From CAYUVH01 sp964448135 (lineage in GTDB: Bacteria > Verrucomicrobiota > Verrucomicrobiia > Limisphaerales > UBA8199): a DNA stretch of 64,000 nt. The notes under the pieces were generated by a model, which ran no database searches, was not told where the DNA came from, and saw only the letters and a program-made list of their open reading frames with translations. The stretch lies in NCBI GenBank assembly GCA_964448135.1, contig CAYUVH010000052.1:1-64000 (forward strand), read 5' to 3'. The translations under genes and the position numbers were made by a program. Shown one piece after another: positions 60,678-64,000 of this stretch (positions within the stretch are counted from its first letter, which is position 1; the number at the start of each line of letters is the position of its first letter).

Positions 60678-62471
60678 GTGACTTGGTCGCGCCCTCTACT
60701 CACCTTCGCCGGCATTCTTTGCTGCCTTTCCAGCAACGCCTCCAACCTCGAAATCGAAATCCGTCCCCAATTCTCCGGCGCACCCCTCGTCTTCGATTCC
60801 CTCACCAACACCAACTCCGCCGGCCAGCTCATCTCCGTCTCCCGCCTCGATTTCCTCGTCTCCAATTTTGCCCTCCGCCAAAAAGACGGCGTCTGGCTCA
60901 GCCTCACCAACTGGGTCTCCTACCTCAGCCCCCGCGAGAAACGCAGCAGCTTCCGCCTCTGGCACATCCCGCCCGGCAACTACAACGCCATCCGGTTCTA
61001 CGTCGGCGTCACCCCCGATCTGAATCACAGCGACCCCGCCCAATACCCGCCCGAGCACCCGCTCAATCCCGACGTGAACGGCCTCCATTGGGGCTGGCAG
61101 GGCGGCTACGTCTTCCTCGCCATCGAAGGCAACTGGCTGCCCGACAAAAACCCGAAGTCCGCCGTCAATACCACCAACAACACTGCCGTCTCCGGATATT
61201 CCTTTCACATCGCCAACGACCCGCAACTAACCACCATCGAACTCCCCGCCGCGCTCGACCTCACCAACGATCTCTCCCTGAAACTCAATCTGGAAGTTGC
61301 CGCGATCTTCAGTGCGAAGCATCAGATCGCGCTCGCGCCCGACGCCTCCAGTTCGCATTCGCGCACGAACGATCCGCTAGCCGTCAAACTCCACGAAAAC
61401 CTTGAGCGCGCCTTTCGCGTCGAATCCGTCGCCCCCGCGCGCCTCGTCGTCGAAGCCGCCGCGAAAGTCCGCTCGCTCGTCGCCTCCAACGCCACGCCCT
61501 ATCGCTTCAGCTTTCCCGCCAGCTTCCCACGCCCCTCGCTCCCGCTCGATAATCCCCTCACCGAGGAAGGCGTCGCGCTTGGCAAAAAGCTCTTCAACGA
61601 AAAACGGCTCTCTATCAACAACCAGCAATCCTGCGCCGGGTGCCACGAACTCAACGCCGCCGGCGCCGATCCCGGCCGCGCCTTCAGTATCGGCGCCGAA
61701 GGCAAGCCCGGCGTCCGCAACGCCATGCCCCTCTTCAATCTCGCCTGGAAAGGTTCCTTCTTCTGGGACGGCCGCGCCCCCAGCATCCGGCAGCAAGTCC
61801 TCGATCCCATCCAGAATCCCATCGAGATGCACGAAACCCTTCCGAACGTCGCCGCCAAGCTCCTGGCCGCCGGCTACGGTCCCGATTTCGCCCGCGTGTT
61901 CGGCGATCCCGGCATCGACTCCGACCGCGTCGCCCGCGCCCTCGAACAATTCCTCCTCACCCAAACCTCGAACGACTCCAAATTCGACCGCGCCATGGCC
62001 GGCCAGGCGCAGTTCACGCCCGAAGAAGAACGCGGCTTCCAGCTCTTCATCACCGAATACGATCCCCGCCGCGAACAATTCGGCGCCGACTGCTTCCACT
62101 GCCACGGCGGCCCGCTCTTCCAGAGCCAGGGCTTCGCCAACAACGGCCTCGACTCCGATTTTACGGACCTCGGCCGCTACCAGGTCACCAAGCGCAACGG
62201 CGACCAGGGCCGCTTCGCCGTCCCCTCCCTGCGCAACATCGAATACACCGCCCCCTACATGCACGACGGCCGCTTCAAGACCCTGGAAGAAGTCATCCGC
62301 CACTACACCACCGGCCTCCACCGCAGCGCCACCCTCGACCCCAACCTCGCCAAACACCCCAACGCCGGCGTCCCCCTCTCCGACCCCGACCAAAAAGCCC
62401 TCGTCGCCTTCCTCAAAACCCTCACCGACGAATCCCTGCGCGTAAATCCCGTGCCGGCATTGACGCAGTAG
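60678..62471 (+). CDS. MbnP domain fused to MauG/MbnH-like di-haem oxidase
   Basis: A 597-aa exported protein. GTG 60678, with GGAG 5 nt upstream, opens directly into a signal peptide (WSRPLLTFAGILCCLSSNAS). Residues about 23-220 are an MbnP-type copper-binding domain, with LEIEIRPQFSGAPLVF, SVSRLDFLVSNFAL, and GLHWGWQGGYVFLAIEGNW (Trp138 and Trp140). Residues about 260-597 are a MauG/cytochrome-c-peroxidase-like domain with haem sites CAGCH (319-323) and CFHCH (472-476), plus TAPYMHDGRFKTLEEV. In methanotrophs MbnH oxidises a Trp of the separate protein MbnP to kynurenine. Here both lie on one chain, so the modification could be intramolecular. Confidence 0.85.
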   Translation: MTWSRPLLTFAGILCCLSSNASNLEIEIRPQFSGAPLVFDSLTNTNSAGQLISVSRLDFLVSNFALRQKDGVWLSLTNWVSYLSPREKRSSFRLWHIPPGNYNAIRFYVGVTPDLNHSDPAQYPPEHPLNPDVNGLHWGWQGGYVFLAIEGNWLPDKNPKSAVNTTNNTAVSGYSFHIANDPQLTTIELPAALDLTNDLSLKLNLEVAAIFSAKHQIALAPDASSSHSRTNDPLAVKLHENLERAFRVESVAPARLVVEAAAKVRSLVASNATPYRFSFPASFPRPSLPLDNPLTEEGVALGKKLFNEKRLSINNQQSCAGCHELNAAGADPGRAFSIGAEGKPGVRNAMPLFNLAWKGSFFWDGRAPSIRQQVLDPIQNPIEMHETLPNVAAKLLAAGYGPDFARVFGDPGIDSDRVARALEQFLLTQTSNDSKFDRAMAGQAQFTPEEERGFQLFITEYDPRREQFGADCFHCHGGPLFQSQGFANNGLDSDFTDLGRYQVTKRNGDQGRFAVPSLRNIEYTAPYMHDGRFKTLEEVIRHYTTGLHRSATLDPNLAKHPNAGVPLSDPDQKALVAFLKTLTDESLRVNPVPALTQ

Positions 62472-62558
62472 CGCGAGGGCATTTGAGGCCAGTGCCGGGG
62501 CCCCTTGCCAGCACGATTGCCGGGGCGTATAGTCCAACAAACCTCACGCCAGCCGATC

Positions 62559-63458
62559 ATGAAGACCAACCAGCTTAATCGCCGCGACTTCCTCCTGCGC
62601 TCCGCGGCCGCCGCGGGCGGATTGCTGCTCACCTCCTGCGCGACCGCCCGATCCGCCAAGCGCACCGCCGTGGACCAGGTGCCGCTGGGCAAGACCGGCA
62701 TCAAGCTGAGCCGCGTCGGCATGGGCACCGGCAGCAACGGCGGCCAGATACAACACGCGCTCGGACAGGAGAAATTCAACGACCTCGTGCATTACGCCTA
62801 CGACCAGGGCATCACGTATTTAGATTGCGCGCAAAACTACCAGACGTTCCCGTGGATCAAGGGCGCGATCAAAGGCCTGCCGCGCGAAAAGCTGTTCATC
62901 CAATCGAAGATACCCGGCAAGCCGGAGGACGTGCTCAAGACGATTGATAATCACCGGCTGACTTTCGACACCGACTACATTGACAGCATGCTGATCCATT
63001 GCATGGTGAAAGACCAATGGACGGATGAATGGAAGCGCGTGATGGACGCCTTCAACGAAGCGCAGGAAAAGAAATGGATCCGAGCCAAAGGCGTGTCCTG
63101 CCACAGCCTGCCGGCGTTGCAGGCGGCGACGGTCTCACCCTGGACGCAAGTCCACCTGGTGCGGGTGAATCCGCAGGGCGCCTTCATGGACGGGGCGAAG
63201 GGGCAATGGGATCAAAAGCTGCCGCAAATCGCGCCAGTGATGAAGGAGATCGAACAGATGCACGCCGAAGGCCGCGGGGTGATCGGCATGAAGATCATCG
63301 GCAACGGCACCTTCACGAAGCCCGAGGACCGCGAGAAATCCATCCGCTTCGCGATGTCGCGGCCGGAAATCAGCGCGATCGTGATCGGCTTCAAGAACAC
63401 GGCCGAAGTGGATGAGGGGCTGGCGCGCGTCAATCAGGCGTTGCGCGAGACGGCTTAG
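62559..63458 (+). CDS. exported aldo/keto reductase
   Basis: A 299-aa enzyme with a Tat motif NRRDFLLRSAAAAGGLLL (residues 6-23) followed by LTSC, which may also serve as a lipobox. The AKR barrel shows the tetrad: Asp and Tyr in YLDCAQNYQTF, Lys in LFIQSKIPG and His in SMLIHCMVKDQW. The C-terminal NADPH-binding loop is GMKIIGNG and SAIVIGFKNTAEVDE. The substrate is unknown. ATG 62559 was chosen because it is 5 residues before the Arg pair. It follows the MbnP-MbnH gene by 87 bp and may be co-transcribed. Confidence 0.85.
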   Translation: MKTNQLNRRDFLLRSAAAAGGLLLTSCATARSAKRTAVDQVPLGKTGIKLSRVGMGTGSNGGQIQHALGQEKFNDLVHYAYDQGITYLDCAQNYQTFPWIKGAIKGLPREKLFIQSKIPGKPEDVLKTIDNHRLTFDTDYIDSMLIHCMVKDQWTDEWKRVMDAFNEAQEKKWIRAKGVSCHSLPALQAATVSPWTQVHLVRVNPQGAFMDGAKGQWDQKLPQIAPVMKEIEQMHAEGRGVIGMKIIGNGTFTKPEDREKSIRFAMSRPEISAIVIGFKNTAEVDEGLARVNQALRETA

Positions 63459-63510
63459 AAGCACACCTCCGGATTCGGGACGCGGCTGGGGAACTTTCCA
63501 GAATCGCACC

Positions 63511-64000
63511 TCAGGCGCGGAGGGATTCCAATTCGGCGACGAGTTGCGGGAGCAACGCCGCTTTGGAGAAGGGAGAATCGGAAGGAGTTGCGGGCCGGGA
63601 TGTTTGGGCGGCGTTTTCCCGAAGCCGTTTCACCTCGCGAATGACGGCCTCAACATCATCATGCGCCGCAAAACCGGCGGGATTTTTTCCGGCTTCCAGA
63701 ATCTCGGTGAGATGGCTCGGGCGCGGCCCGATGTAAAGGATGGGCGCGCCAACGCGGAGGGCATTGTAAATCTTGCAGGGATGAATGACGCCGACGAACG
63801 GATTCCCCATGACCACGACATGGATGTCCGCCGCTGACAACATTCCGGCAAGCTTTTCCAGTGGCTGATACGGCAGGCAACTCAGATTCGGCAACGCGTC
63901 GGAAGATTTGGTCTGCTGCTTGATCTTCCGCCATTCACTGCCGCCGCCGACGAAACAGAAGTTGAAACCGGGATCGCTTTTCAGCTTTCGCGACGCCGAA
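63511..64000 (-). CDS. glycosyltransferase family 4-like protein, C-terminal part (cut by window edge)
   Basis: The frame stays open from the stop at 63511 to the window end, giving about 162 residues. The visible part has FNFCFVGGGSEWRKIK, NLSCLPYQPLEKLAGMLSAADIHVVVMGNPFVGVIHPCKIYNALRVGAPILYIGPRPSHLTEIL, then a helical tail. This is the C-terminal nucleotide-sugar-binding domain of GT4-type (WcaI-like) glycosyltransferases; the acidic/His sugar-nucleotide region is partly replaced. A role in surface polysaccharide synthesis is plausible. The N-terminal half is outside the window. Confidence 0.75.
   Translation of the reverse strand, partial: SASRKLKSDPGFNFCFVGGGSEWRKIKQQTKSSDALPNLSCLPYQPLEKLAGMLSAADIHVVVMGNPFVGVIHPCKIYNALRVGAPILYIGPRPSHLTEILEAGKNPAGFAAHDDVEAVIREVKRLRENAAQTSRPATPSDSPFSKAALLPQLVAELESLRA

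Noticed and set aside
1..64000. tRNA or rRNA genes
   Set aside because: I looked for T-arm GGTTCGAATCC-like stretches and CCA-type ends by eye and found none convincing. A covariance-model search would be decisive.

Overview
The window looks like a chromosomal segment of a soil or freshwater Verrucomicrobiota, probably of the Pedosphaera/Limisphaera type. This is inferred from the gene content: a type II prepilin with the GFTLIEL...LLPALAKAK stem, DUF1080 and TIGR03435 domains, an autotransporter-type beta-strand repeat protein, several secreted proteins ending in a WxxxTxxFYRL-like C-terminal domain, paired Gfo/Idh/MocA oxidoreductases, TMTC-like TPR membrane proteins, high GC, and starts that mostly lack a Shine-Dalgarno sequence. 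No rRNA, tRNA or CRISPR array was recognised.

Layout. 1-1341: an accessory edge with the 5' end of an IS630-type transposase, an orphan low-GC gene and repeat debris. 1342-8040: secreted or periplasmic enzymes (amidohydrolase, DUF1080 protein, beta-propeller protein, a TlpA-TIGR03435 fusion) and small proteins. 8107-15137 (minus): a response regulator, its large Reg_prop/Y_Y_Y histidine kinase, a surface beta-strand repeat protein and a frameshifted prepilin. Three copies of one palindrome sit just upstream of the regulator, repeat-protein and prepilin genes, which suggests a small regulon. 15414-24966 (minus): one long co-directional block with three TMTC-like glycosyltransferase/TPR paralogues, a HEAT-repeat protein, two GspC-like paralogues and an HNH endonuclease. 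25130-27037: rpoD with a strong UUCG terminator. 27443-30945: a serine hydrolase, a lipoprotein, an esterase and a DUF488 protein.

30946-33011 is almost gene-poor and holds a 10-bp-phased A-rich repeat. 33012-40037 (plus): a lipoprotein, DUF2085 protein, signal peptidase I, GspF-like protein and a large TPR protein. 40059-43019 is uvrA, with a second phased repeat upstream. 43795-48547: an SGNH hydrolase/TPR protein, palindromic elements, an NlpC/P60-like and cupin pair, and a dual-specificity phosphatase with a small membrane partner. 48860-51545: a two-subunit molybdenum hydroxylase without a FAD subunit. 51570-53244: an inverted-repeat element running into a GH39-like glycosidase. 53255-58645: a hypothetical protein, a 776-aa membrane-anchored protein and two Gfo/Idh/MocA oxidoreductases. 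58886-63458: a YHYH protein, a single-chain MbnP-MbnH fusion (copper protein plus di-haem oxidase) and a Tat aldo/keto reductase. 63511-64000: the end of a glycosyltransferase.

The most notable points are the three-site palindromic operator family around the two-component system, the MbnP-MbnH fusion, the glycosidase whose N-terminus runs out of a repeat element, a two-copy composite intergenic element, and two helically phased A-tract arrays upstream of genes. Several palindromic repeat families share the intergenic space.
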